Assembly (NCBI GenBank): GCA_900768045.1 | Contig: CAAGBL010000030.1 | Coordinates: forward strand, 1 to 19,726 | Origin: an uncultured Alistipes sp. | GTDB lineage: Bacteria > Bacteroidota > Bacteroidia > Bacteroidales > Rikenellaceae | Direction: 5' to 3' | Length of the DNA stretch: 19,726 nucleotides | Shown: one piece after another, positions 6,629 through 14,300 of the stretch | Layout of the letters: each line of letters begins with the position of its first letter | How positions within the stretch are numbered: the stretch's first letter is position 1 | The notes under the pieces: generated by a model | Databases searched by the model: none | What the model was told of the DNA's origin: nothing | Seen by the model: only the letters and a program-made list of their open reading frames with translations | Position numbers and translations under genes: made by a program

Positions 6629-7668
6629 TATATATAGTCACCTCTCGACCAGTCTATATGGTAGCCGATGGTGTTTAGTTCCTTGTCAAGTGCTTCGAGG
6701 CCCTCGGCAGCCTCCTTGCCCCACGAGGCTTTATTCTCGTAGATGGCATATTTTGCCCTCACGTCCGAGGGCGAGAGGTTAGGCATAACGACATTTGCTC
6801 CCGAGAGTATTCCCTCTAAGCGGCCTGTTGGCGAGAGTGTCGCCAGGGCTGTTGTCGAGGGTATTAGGGCGTGGGGTAGCAGTAGGCGTGCTATAGCCAC
6901 CGCCGCAAGCGTAAGCTCGAGGCTTCCTGCAGGCTCACCACCCAGAGGTGTTGCCTTGTGTGGAAGGAAGGGCCCTATGCCCACCATCTGGCAATCCATC
7001 TCGGCAATAAGCACCAAGTCCTTAGCAATGTCGTCAACACTCTGACCACGAACACCTATCATCATTCCCATACCCACCTGGTAGCCAAGCTTCTTTAGCG
7101 AACGTAGGCAGTCGAGGCGGTGTTCAAGACCTCGGCTTGAGGGGTGTAGCGAGGCGTAAAGCTCGCTATTTGCCGTCTCGTGGCGCAAGAGATAGCGGTT
7201 GGCGCCCGCCTCCTTGAGCTTGCGATACGACTCCTCGCTGCGCTCGCCGAGTGAGAGGGTTATTGCAACATCGGGGTAGAGCGCACGTAGTTTACTAATA
7301 ACGCTCACAAGCCACTCGTCAGTATGTGTACCATCTTCGCCACCCTGCAATACGAAGGTGCGGAAGCCGAGTTTATATCCCTCCTCGGCACATCGTAAGA
7401 TGTCGTCATGGGTTAGGCGGTAGCGCTCGGCTGTGCGGTTGCTGCGCCTTAGTCCGCAGTACATGCAGTCGCAGCGGCAGTAGCTTGATACCTCGATGAG
7501 GCCACGTATATATACGCCAAGTCCGAACTGCTCTTGGGCAGTTCGGACAGCGTAGTTGCGTAGAAGTTTGAGCACGTTGTTATCTTGGGCAGCACCTTTT
7601 AGCAGCTGCCCCAATTCTGGGGCGTTGAGCTTCTCGCCTCTCGATAAACGCTCTACAAACTCTAACAT
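6625..7668 (-). CDS. hydE: [FeFe]-hydrogenase maturation radical SAM protein HydE
   Basis: HydE acts on the HydG-derived Fe(CO)2(CN)-cysteine complex to make the diiron precursor of the H-cluster. The 347-residue protein has the radical SAM CX3CX2C motif at Cys64, Cys68 and Cys71 (YCRCDCMYCGLRR) and a GGE SAM-binding motif at 109-111 (LQGGEDG). TIM-barrel conserved stretches include LSLGERSEESYRKLKEAGA and the methionine-rich GMGMMIGVRGQ. BATS-like C-terminal features (STTALATL, LSGANVVMPNLSP) separate it from PylB and biotin synthase. It lies 19 bases after the hydrogenase gene in the same operon, which strengthens the call over other HydE/BioB relatives. Confidence 0.95.
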   Translation of the reverse strand: MLEFVERLSRGEKLNAPELGQLLKGAAQDNNVLKLLRNYAVRTAQEQFGLGVYIRGLIEVSSYCRCDCMYCGLRRSNRTAERYRLTHDDILRCAEEGYKLGFRTFVLQGGEDGTHTDEWLVSVISKLRALYPDVAITLSLGERSEESYRKLKEAGANRYLLRHETANSELYASLHPSSRGLEHRLDCLRSLKKLGYQVGMGMMIGVRGQSVDDIAKDLVLIAEMDCQMVGIGPFLPHKATPLGGEPAGSLELTLAAVAIARLLLPHALIPSTTALATLSPTGRLEGILSGANVVMPNLSPSDVRAKYAIYENKASWGKEAAEGLEALDKELNTIGYHIDWSRGDYIY

Positions 7669-7687
7669 CGAGTATTTAAATTCCTAA

Positions 7688-9136
7688 TTATCTCTTGTTT
7701 AGCTCAGCGTCGAATGTCTTCTTGCCATCGCCATAAGCGGTGTGAACGCTTGGACCAGAGATACAGCCACCGTCACATACCATGACCTCGATGAACTGTG
7801 CTGGAGCCTTACCAGTCTTACCGTAAGCCTTCAACAAACCAACATTCTTCTTATTGAGACCTGCAATCTGTAATGTTGTGAAGTCGAGCTTGCCAGCAAC
7901 CAACTCCTTAACTGCTGCTGTAACACCGCCATTCTCAGCGAAGCCGTGTGCTGAGCGACGTGATGCGCAATCAACTGGGTGAATGTTAGCCTCGCCAAGC
8001 TCAATATTCATACCACCAAGGATAGCGTGTACCTCCTCGTAAGTGAGAATGAAGTCAACCTTACCCTTAAGATCCTCACGACGTGCCTCCTTGCGCTTTG
8101 CGATACATGGGCCTACGAAGACAACCTTTGCATTAGGATACTTCTCACGTGCAAGGTCAGCAGTGTAAACCATTGGAGAGTATGTTGACGAGATATACTT
8201 CTGAAGCTCTGGAGCGTGCTTGCGAGCCATCTCCATATATGAAGGACAGCATGAAGTAGTCATGAATGGCTGGCCCTCCTCCATCTTCTCAGCAAACTCG
8301 TGAGTCTCCTTCTCGGTAGTAATCTCAGCACCACGTGCCACCTCGATAACATCCTTGAAGCCGATAGCCTTGATAGCGCCATATACCTGCTCAGTAGGTA
8401 CGTTGTACTGTGAAAGAATTGATGGAGCTACGATAGCAACTACCTCCTCGCCACGACGGATAGACTCCAAAATGTCGAATACCTGCGAGATCTCGAAGAT
8501 AGCGCCGAAAGGACAAGCGTTCATACACTTACCGCAGTAGATACACTTGTTCTCGTCGATATGCTCTACACCATACTCGTCCTTAGAGATTGCACCAACA
8601 GGGCAAGCCTCCTCACATGGAACAGGGATATAAACAATAGCGTGGTATGGACAAGCAGCGAAACACTTACCGCAGCTGATACATACCTTGTGGTTGATCT
8701 TACCCTGTGATGTGTCAGGATCGAACTCGATAGCGTTCTTAGGACACGCATGCTCACAAGCACGAGCCACACAGCCACGGCAGAGGTTTGTAATGTCGTA
8801 GTTGGTGCGAACACATGATGAACAAGCCTCGTCGATAACGCACATGATGTTATCCTTAATCTGCTTGCGCTCGAGAGCCATCTTAGCATAAGCCGATAGT
8901 GGCATTAGCTCGTCGGTCTCGTCAGTCATGTCGTAACCCAACAATGGGAGCGACTTATACTTCCATACTGCACGCTCCTTGTGGATACAGCAGCGACCAC
9001 GCACCTGCGAGTTGCGGGGGCTAAACTCAATGGGTACTCGGTCGATTTTCTCAACGAGTGCACCCTCATTCCAGAGGCCCACAAGCTTTGTGAGAAGTCT
9101 CTGGCGTACGATCATTACGTTATTCTTAATTGCCAT
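7688..9136 (-). CDS. hydA: [FeFe]-hydrogenase catalytic subunit, monomeric group B-type
   Basis: This enzyme reduces protons to H2, or the reverse, in the cytoplasm, presumably with ferredoxin as partner. It has 482 aa and no N-terminal [2Fe-2S] domain. An unusual cysteine-rich region (Cys99, 105, 108, 119, 122, 127, 131) precedes two ferredoxin-like CxxCxxC motifs (152-162 and 198-208), with CEEACP (174-179) between them. The H-cluster signatures are L1 TSCCPSY (294-300, Cys296/Cys297), L2 GPCIAKRKE (342-350, Cys344) and L3 EVMVCDGGCISG (450-461, Cys454/Cys458). L2 has Gly where group A enzymes have the conserved Met of MPC. Together with domain layout this indicates group B, as known from Bacteroides and clostridia. 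No HydB/HydC-like electron-bifurcating partners lie nearby. Codon choice looks like a well-expressed gene. Confidence 0.93.
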   Translation of the reverse strand: MAIKNNVMIVRQRLLTKLVGLWNEGALVEKIDRVPIEFSPRNSQVRGRCCIHKERAVWKYKSLPLLGYDMTDETDELMPLSAYAKMALERKQIKDNIMCVIDEACSSCVRTNYDITNLCRGCVARACEHACPKNAIEFDPDTSQGKINHKVCISCGKCFAACPYHAIVYIPVPCEEACPVGAISKDEYGVEHIDENKCIYCGKCMNACPFGAIFEISQVFDILESIRRGEEVVAIVAPSILSQYNVPTEQVYGAIKAIGFKDVIEVARGAEITTEKETHEFAEKMEEGQPFMTTSCCPSYMEMARKHAPELQKYISSTYSPMVYTADLAREKYPNAKVVFVGPCIAKRKEARREDLKGKVDFILTYEEVHAILGGMNIELGEANIHPVDCASRRSAHGFAENGGVTAAVKELVAGKLDFTTLQIAGLNKKNVGLLKAYGKTGKAPAQFIEVMVCDGGCISGPSVHTAYGDGKKTFDAELNKR

Positions 9137-9165
9137 ACGAAGTGATGTTATAAATAATATTTGAG

Positions 9166-9197
9166 CAAAGATAATAATTTTTGCCCCAAAATGGAAA
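9166..9197 (-). promoter_or_regulatory. Promoter of the hydA-hydE-hydG-hydF operon
   Basis: On the minus strand TATCTTTG (9173-9166) fits TAnnTTTG exactly. TTTC (9197-9194) lies 20 bases upstream, one mismatch from TTTG. Transcription would begin near 9160, giving a leader of roughly 24 bases before the hydA ATG at 9136. No promoter match is seen in the gaps inside the operon. Confidence 0.75.
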
Positions 9198-9200
9198 TTT

Positions 9201-9229
9201 CTTGACCTATTTTTTATATAAGCGTCAAG
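9201..9229. repeat. Inverted repeat between the radical SAM gene and the hydA promoter
   Basis: CTTGAC (9201-9206) and GTCAAG (9224-9229) are perfect 6-bp arms separated by 17 AT-rich bases. The element lies immediately after the upstream radical SAM stop codon (9233-9235) and just upstream of the hydA -33 element. No T-run follows it on the minus strand, so it is a poor terminator for that gene. It could be a weak 3' hairpin or a regulator-binding site. The T-run is on the plus-strand side, where no gene needs it. Confidence 0.4.
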
Positions 9230-9232
9230 TTT

Positions 9233-10183
9233 TTATTTTGGGCCTATGTGTTGTAGGTCACCTTGTGTTGCATTTAGTGAGTGCATCTGTTTGATAATCA
9301 TCTCTCTAAGCGAGTCGATACGCACTCCGCCCAATGGTGAGTGTAGAATGAGGTTGCGGGGTGCAAGCGAGGCAAAACGTTCAACGCATATCGAGGTGTC
9401 AAGACGGCGAATAATCTCAACGATGAGCGATGCGTACTCCTCTACGGTGATGTTGTTAAGAGCAAAGCGCTCGGGGTGTCTCTGCCACTCTGTGGCTATC
9501 GCTGTATTGTGATATATTTGCAGCTGATGAAACTTTACAAAACTCAGATTTAGGGAGTTGATTGCCGAGGTCTGCATAACGAGGTGCTCTCGGCTTTCGC
9601 CAGGGAGTCCAAGTATGAAGTGGGCGCCAACATCTATGTTTCGCTCACGAGTTGCGAGTGTGGCATGCTGAGCATCGGCGAAAGTGTGGCCACGGTTTAC
9701 ATGGTGTAGTGTAGAGTCGAGTGTGGACTCGATGCCATACTCTACAGCGACATATTTGCGTGTGGCAATATCGGCTAAAAGGTCGAGTATTTCGGAACTT
9801 ATGCAGTCAGGGCGTGTGCCGATGATTATACCAGAAATTTTGGGGTGGCTGGTAGCATCAAGATATATTTTTCGGAGTGTGTCTATGTTGGCATGCGTGT
9901 TTGTACCCGACTGAAGATAAGCGATATAGTGTTCTGCGTGCCTGCCACGTGATGTGTGAAACGCTATGCCTTGCTCTATCTGCTCTGTAATACTATGTGC
10001 CGTCCGACAGTAGGTGGGTGAAAATGCTTCGTTAAGACAAAAAGTGCAGCCGCCATGAGCTATCGTTCCATCACGATTAGGACAACTCATGGCAGCATCT
10101 ATCGCAATCTTCTGAATGCGACCTCCAAGGCGCTGGCGCATGAAGCGTCCATAGTCGTTGAAGGGTAGCATCGAGTGTTGCAT
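9233..10183 (-). CDS. Radical SAM protein, TIGR01212 family (YhcC-like), unknown function
   Basis: The 316-residue protein belongs to the radical SAM superfamily. Its cluster motif has the wide first spacing CX11CX2C (Cys34, Cys46, Cys49) within SCPNRDGTIAHGGCTFCLNE, the hallmark of TIGR01212/YhcC relatives. PTYCR follows, and IGTRPDCIS and VAVEYGIEST resemble the same family and the wider Elp3-like group. The substrate is not established in the families I know. It starts one base after the tsaD stop (TAA-C-ATG), so the two are almost certainly co-translated. That raises the possibility of a role in tRNA or nucleotide modification, but this is inference. It is unlikely to be a hydrogenase maturase because HydE, HydG and HydF are all present and complete. 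Confidence 0.88.
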   Translation of the reverse strand: MQHSMLPFNDYGRFMRQRLGGRIQKIAIDAAMSCPNRDGTIAHGGCTFCLNEAFSPTYCRTAHSITEQIEQGIAFHTSRGRHAEHYIAYLQSGTNTHANIDTLRKIYLDATSHPKISGIIIGTRPDCISSEILDLLADIATRKYVAVEYGIESTLDSTLHHVNRGHTFADAQHATLATRERNIDVGAHFILGLPGESREHLVMQTSAINSLNLSFVKFHQLQIYHNTAIATEWQRHPERFALNNITVEEYASLIVEIIRRLDTSICVERFASLAPRNLILHSPLGGVRIDSLREMIIKQMHSLNATQGDLQHIGPK

Positions 10184-10184
10184 G

Positions 10185-11210
10185 TTATAGGTCTTGAATA
10201 CGTGCTACGGGAGATACGTCAAGTGACGATAGCTCGCCAGCCATATAGCGGTAGTAGCCCGCCACAGCAATCATTGCGGCATTGTCGGTTGTAAACTTTA
10301 GCTCTGGGAGGAATGTGCGCCAGCCACGACGCTTGCCCGCCTCCATTATGGCGTTGCGCAAGCCCGAGTTTGCTGATACACCACCTGCAATAGCTATATC
10401 CTTGATACCCGTAGCCTTAGATGCCTTAATAAGCTTGTCGAGGAGTATCTCTATAATGGTGTGCTGGAGCGATGCGCAGAGGTCAGCTTTGTGCTCCTCA
10501 ACAAAGTTTGGATTCTCCTTCACGGCATCACGCAGCGTGTAGAGGAACGAGGTCTTAAGGCCCGAGAACGAGTAGTCGAACTCGCCCTCGACATGTGGCT
10601 TTGCAAACTTAAAGGCTTTGTTGTCGCCCTCCTTTGCAAGACGGTCGATAACGGGGCCTCCAGGGTAGGGTAGTCCCATAACCTTGGCACACTTATCAAA
10701 AGCCTCGCCCGCAGCGTCGTCGATGGTTGTGCCGATAATCTCCATCTGGTTTGGAGAGTCAACACGCACAATCTGGGTGTGACCGCCACTTACCAACAGA
10801 CACAAGAAGGGGAATGCTGGGTGTGGTAGCTCTCTGTCGGGCATATCCACGAAGTGTGAGAGGATATGTCCCTGGAGATGGTTAACCTCAACAAGCGGAA
10901 TGTTGTTGGCAATAGATAGTCCCTTGGCAAACGATACGCCCACGAGGAGTGAGCCAAGTAGGCCAGGACCACGGGTAAAGGCTATGGCATCGACTTTGTC
11001 GATGGTTATTCCCGCCTCCTTGAGTGCTGTGTCAACAACAGGAATGATGTTCTGTTGGTGGGCACGTGAGGCGAGCTCGGGGATTACGCCTCCATACTTC
11101 TGATGTACTGCCTGTGAGGCAATTACATTTGATAGAAGAGTGGTGTTGCGAAGAACCGCTGCCGATGTGTCGTCACATGATGACTCGATGCCAAGTATTG
11201 TAATATCCAT
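10185..11210 (-). CDS. tsaD: tRNA N6-adenosine threonylcarbamoyltransferase TsaD
   Basis: TsaD transfers the threonylcarbamoyl group from TC-AMP to A37 of tRNAs that read ANN codons (t6A). It works in a complex with TsaB and TsaE. The 341-residue protein has the family start (ILGIESSCDDTSAAVL), ELASRAHQQNIIPVV, the metal-binding histidines in NHLQGHILSHF (His111, His115) and the third ligand in FTTDNAAMIA (Asp309). The glycine-rich AIAGGVSANSGLR also fits the ASKHA fold. Length is normal. It is divergent from tamB and is followed one base later by the TIGR01212 radical SAM gene. TsaB, TsaC and TsaE are not in the window. Confidence 0.97.
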   Translation of the reverse strand: MDITILGIESSCDDTSAAVLRNTTLLSNVIASQAVHQKYGGVIPELASRAHQQNIIPVVDTALKEAGITIDKVDAIAFTRGPGLLGSLLVGVSFAKGLSIANNIPLVEVNHLQGHILSHFVDMPDRELPHPAFPFLCLLVSGGHTQIVRVDSPNQMEIIGTTIDDAAGEAFDKCAKVMGLPYPGGPVIDRLAKEGDNKAFKFAKPHVEGEFDYSFSGLKTSFLYTLRDAVKENPNFVEEHKADLCASLQHTIIEILLDKLIKASKATGIKDIAIAGGVSANSGLRNAIMEAGKRRGWRTFLPELKFTTDNAAMIAVAGYYRYMAGELSSLDVSPVARIQDL

Positions 11211-11224
11211 TTTTATTGCAAATC

Positions 11225-11244
11225 TTTTCTATTTTAATAGAAAA
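11225..11244. repeat. Perfect AT-rich palindrome in the tsaD/tamB divergent gap
   Basis: TTTTCTATT (11225-11233) and AATAGAAAA (11236-11244) form a perfect 9-bp inverted repeat around TT. It overlaps the -33 element of the tamB promoter and lies 14 bases upstream of the tsaD start. A dimeric regulator bound here could affect both genes. A short T-rich region is also simply expected in an AT-rich gap, so function is unproven. Confidence 0.55.
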
Positions 11245-11257
11245 ATTATTACTTTTG
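11226..11257 (+). promoter_or_regulatory. Promoter of tamB
   Basis: TACTTTTG (11250-11257) matches TAnnTTTG exactly. TTTC (11226-11229) lies 20 bases upstream, one mismatch from TTTG. The predicted start near 11263 gives a leader of about 38 bases before the ATG at 11301. The same TTTC-N20 variant occurs at the hydA promoter. Confidence 0.7.
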
Positions 11258-11300
11258 TAGGTTAATTGCAGTGAAGTGTAGCAATATATAACCTGTTTCA

Positions 11301-14300
11301 ATGCGCAAAGTTATAAAAATATTGGCAATGATAGTATCAGCAATCGTTTTGTTGTTGATATTTTTGCCTATTGCTGCCACTTTGATACTCAGCATCGACC
11401 AAGTACAAAATAGAATTATACAGCGAGCGTCGCAGTTTGCAAGCGAGAAGCTCGAAAGCAAGGTGTCGATAGGTCACATCAATATCGATCTGCTCTCCCG
11501 AGTTCACCTCCACGATTTCTATGTTGAGGACCCCGAGTGTGATACACTTCTCTTTGTTGATGAGGCCGTAGCCCATATCTCCAGCCTAAATATTAAGCGT
11601 GACGGCTTGCTGCTTAGCGATGTCGAGGTTAAGGGCGCAGAGTTTAACCTTAACGAGATGTCGTCGGGCGAGCTAAATATTCGTCCTATAGTTCGACGTT
11701 TGACCAAGCAGGGGCAAAAGAGCGATTTTAGACTCCACATCGACCACATACACGCCAGGAATAGCCGTTTCCGCTACGAGCGCCTTGAGCATCGCAACCC
11801 TGAATATGGCATCGACTACTACGATATGGATATCAACAATATCGAGTGTTGTCTAAAGGATTTTCAGGTGCTTACGGGTGGTGTGGTATCATCTACCATC
11901 GAGGATTTGTATGCCAAGGAGCGTAGTGGCTTCGAACTTATCGACTTGAGCGGATACTTCAAGGTTGACAGGGGCGTTATATCGTTCGAAAACCTGAGGG
12001 CACGTACCGAGCTTTCGGAGGTATATGTTCCTACATTTGTCATCGATGGCGAGAATTGGGATGAGTATAAAGAGTATATCGACAAGGTGGATATGCATGG
12101 TCGGGTTGAGGACTCGACGCTCTCGACCTACGACCTTGGATTCTTCTCGCCAGGTGTGCGTGACTGGGATTTGGAGCTATACTCGGTAGATGGTAGCTTC
12201 GATGGTGTTGTGCAAGACTTTAACGCTGTAGTCAAGCAGGCTAAGTTAGGCAATGCTACTACGGTTGAGGCCGATGTACACATCATCGGTATCCCCGAGT
12301 GGCAGACATCTGAGTATATCATAGGCGTCAAGAAATTGCATACTACGGCCTCCGATATCGAGCTGCTAACACAGAGTGTTACGGGCAAGGCGCTTAATGC
12401 AAAGGCCCTCGATATTATTCGTAACCTGCGTAGCTTTGACCTACGTGGCACGTTTGGCGGTAAGCTATACTCGTTCCGCACAACGGGTAATCTCACAACG
12501 CCCGAGGGTAACCTATCGGCAGATGTTAGAATGAGGCGTGAGGCTAACAACCAACATAAGCTAAGTGGTATGGTCGATACTGACAACCTACACCTCGGAA
12601 ATATTCTCAACATAAATAAGCTGGGTAGGCTCGATTCGCATATCGTGGCCGATGGCTTAGTTGGTGGTGGCGTGGTTGCCGATGTCGATGTTAAGGTGGG
12701 TAGTCTTGGCTTTGGTAGTCAGCTCTTCCGAGATATTAATGCCGTAGGAACTATCGACCACGATACTTATCTGGCAAATGTACGTTCTCAGGACGAAAAG
12801 CTAAGCTTTGACCTCAGTGCCCTCGTAGATTTGGGTAGTACAATACCGTCGTACGAGGTTATGCTCGACCTTGAGCGTGCCGACCTCCATAAGCTCGGTA
12901 TTAATAAGCGTGATTCGTTGTCTGTTGCCTCGTTGGAGATGGGACTCGATGTCGATGGTCGTAGATTGGACGATATGGGCGGTACGATAAGTATTGCCAA
13001 CATGCACTACGAGTATCCTGGTGGCGAGCTTGTGTCGGATCGTCTCAATGCCGAGATTCGTGGCTACGACGATCGCAAGGATATATCGCTAAAATCCGAT
13101 TTTGTAGATATCGATTTCCAGAGTCGAGCAAGCTACAAAGATATAGCAAACTACATCTATAATGCCCTTAAGCGCTACGTGCCACTACTCTATGATAGCG
13201 ACACGCAGAGTGTCGTGGATAGCGGCGCAGAAGCTGTGCCAGGATATGACTACTCGATGTTTACGATGCAGACGCGCGAGGGGCTTAATGACCTTCTTGC
13301 AGCAATAAATGGCGACATACTTGTTGCTCCCGATACCGATCTCTCGTTGGTATTCAGCCCGCAGAACAACCACCTCGCCCTGCAGCTCGGCTCCGAGGCG
13401 TTGGAGTATAAGGGTGTGATACTTGCCGATGCCCAGGTCGATGTCAAAAATAATAACGACTCGTTGCTAATGTGGGTGAATTCTGAGGCGGTATATCTCG
13501 GCTCACGAAAGATTATGCCTAACTTCCATGTCAACGGTGCGGCACACCAAAATAAAATCAACCTCTCAGCGGACTTTAAGGATAAGGATAATGAGCAGTC
13601 GGGACTTGTGGCCATGAGTGCGCAGTTCTCACGAAATACTCGTACTCGTAATCGCTCAATGCATATCGACATCTCGCCTTCGCACTTTACCACGAAGAAC
13701 AACCAGTGGAAGCTCTATGCTGGCGGTGTCGACATTGATTCATCACGAATATCTATCAACCAGCTGCACGTGACACGCCTCGAGCAGAGGCTTGTTGTCG
13801 ATGGTGTTGCCTCACGAAATAGGGGGGACTCAATACGTCTTACGCTCGACAATTTTGACCTCTCGCCATTCTCGGCCTTCATCTCGAAGTTTGGCTACGA
13901 CATCTCGGCACTATCAAATGGATATGCTACGGTGCGCTCGGCGCTTCATAACCCACAGATTGATGCCCGCATCGACCTTAGTCAAATAGATGTTAACGGT
14001 ATCGAGGCACCTCCTCAGCTCATTACCTCGAATTGGGATTTTGAGAAGAATCGTGCCCGAGTGATTATCCGTGATGCTAACTCTCGAGATACGGTTATTC
14101 GTGGTTACTACCAGCCACAGGGTAATCGCTACTATGCTAAAGCTAATCTTAAGGGTGTTAAGATGGAGCTGCTGCAACCATTCCTCACGGATATTGTCTC
14201 AGATATCAAGGGTGAGGCAAGTGCCGAGGCGACAATCCTTGGCGAGGGACGCTCAGCCTCGCTAAATGGCTATGCCACTATTGACAGTCTCGACGTAAAT

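Noticed and set aside
9201..9229. FNR/CRP-type operator (TTGAC...GTCAA)
   Set aside because: The arms are 17 bases apart, too far for the compact palindromes of that regulator family. Kept only as a generic inverted repeat.
11211..11226. Minus-strand promoter for tsaD (AAGATTTG at 11226-11219)
   Set aside because: One mismatch in the -7 box, no TTTG-like element at 19-20 bases upstream, and a start site only a few bases before the ATG.
12128..12613. 161-codon minus-strand frame inside tamB
   Set aside because: It is antisense to a continuous 1516-codon tamB with coherent beta-rich sequence and shows no family features of its own.
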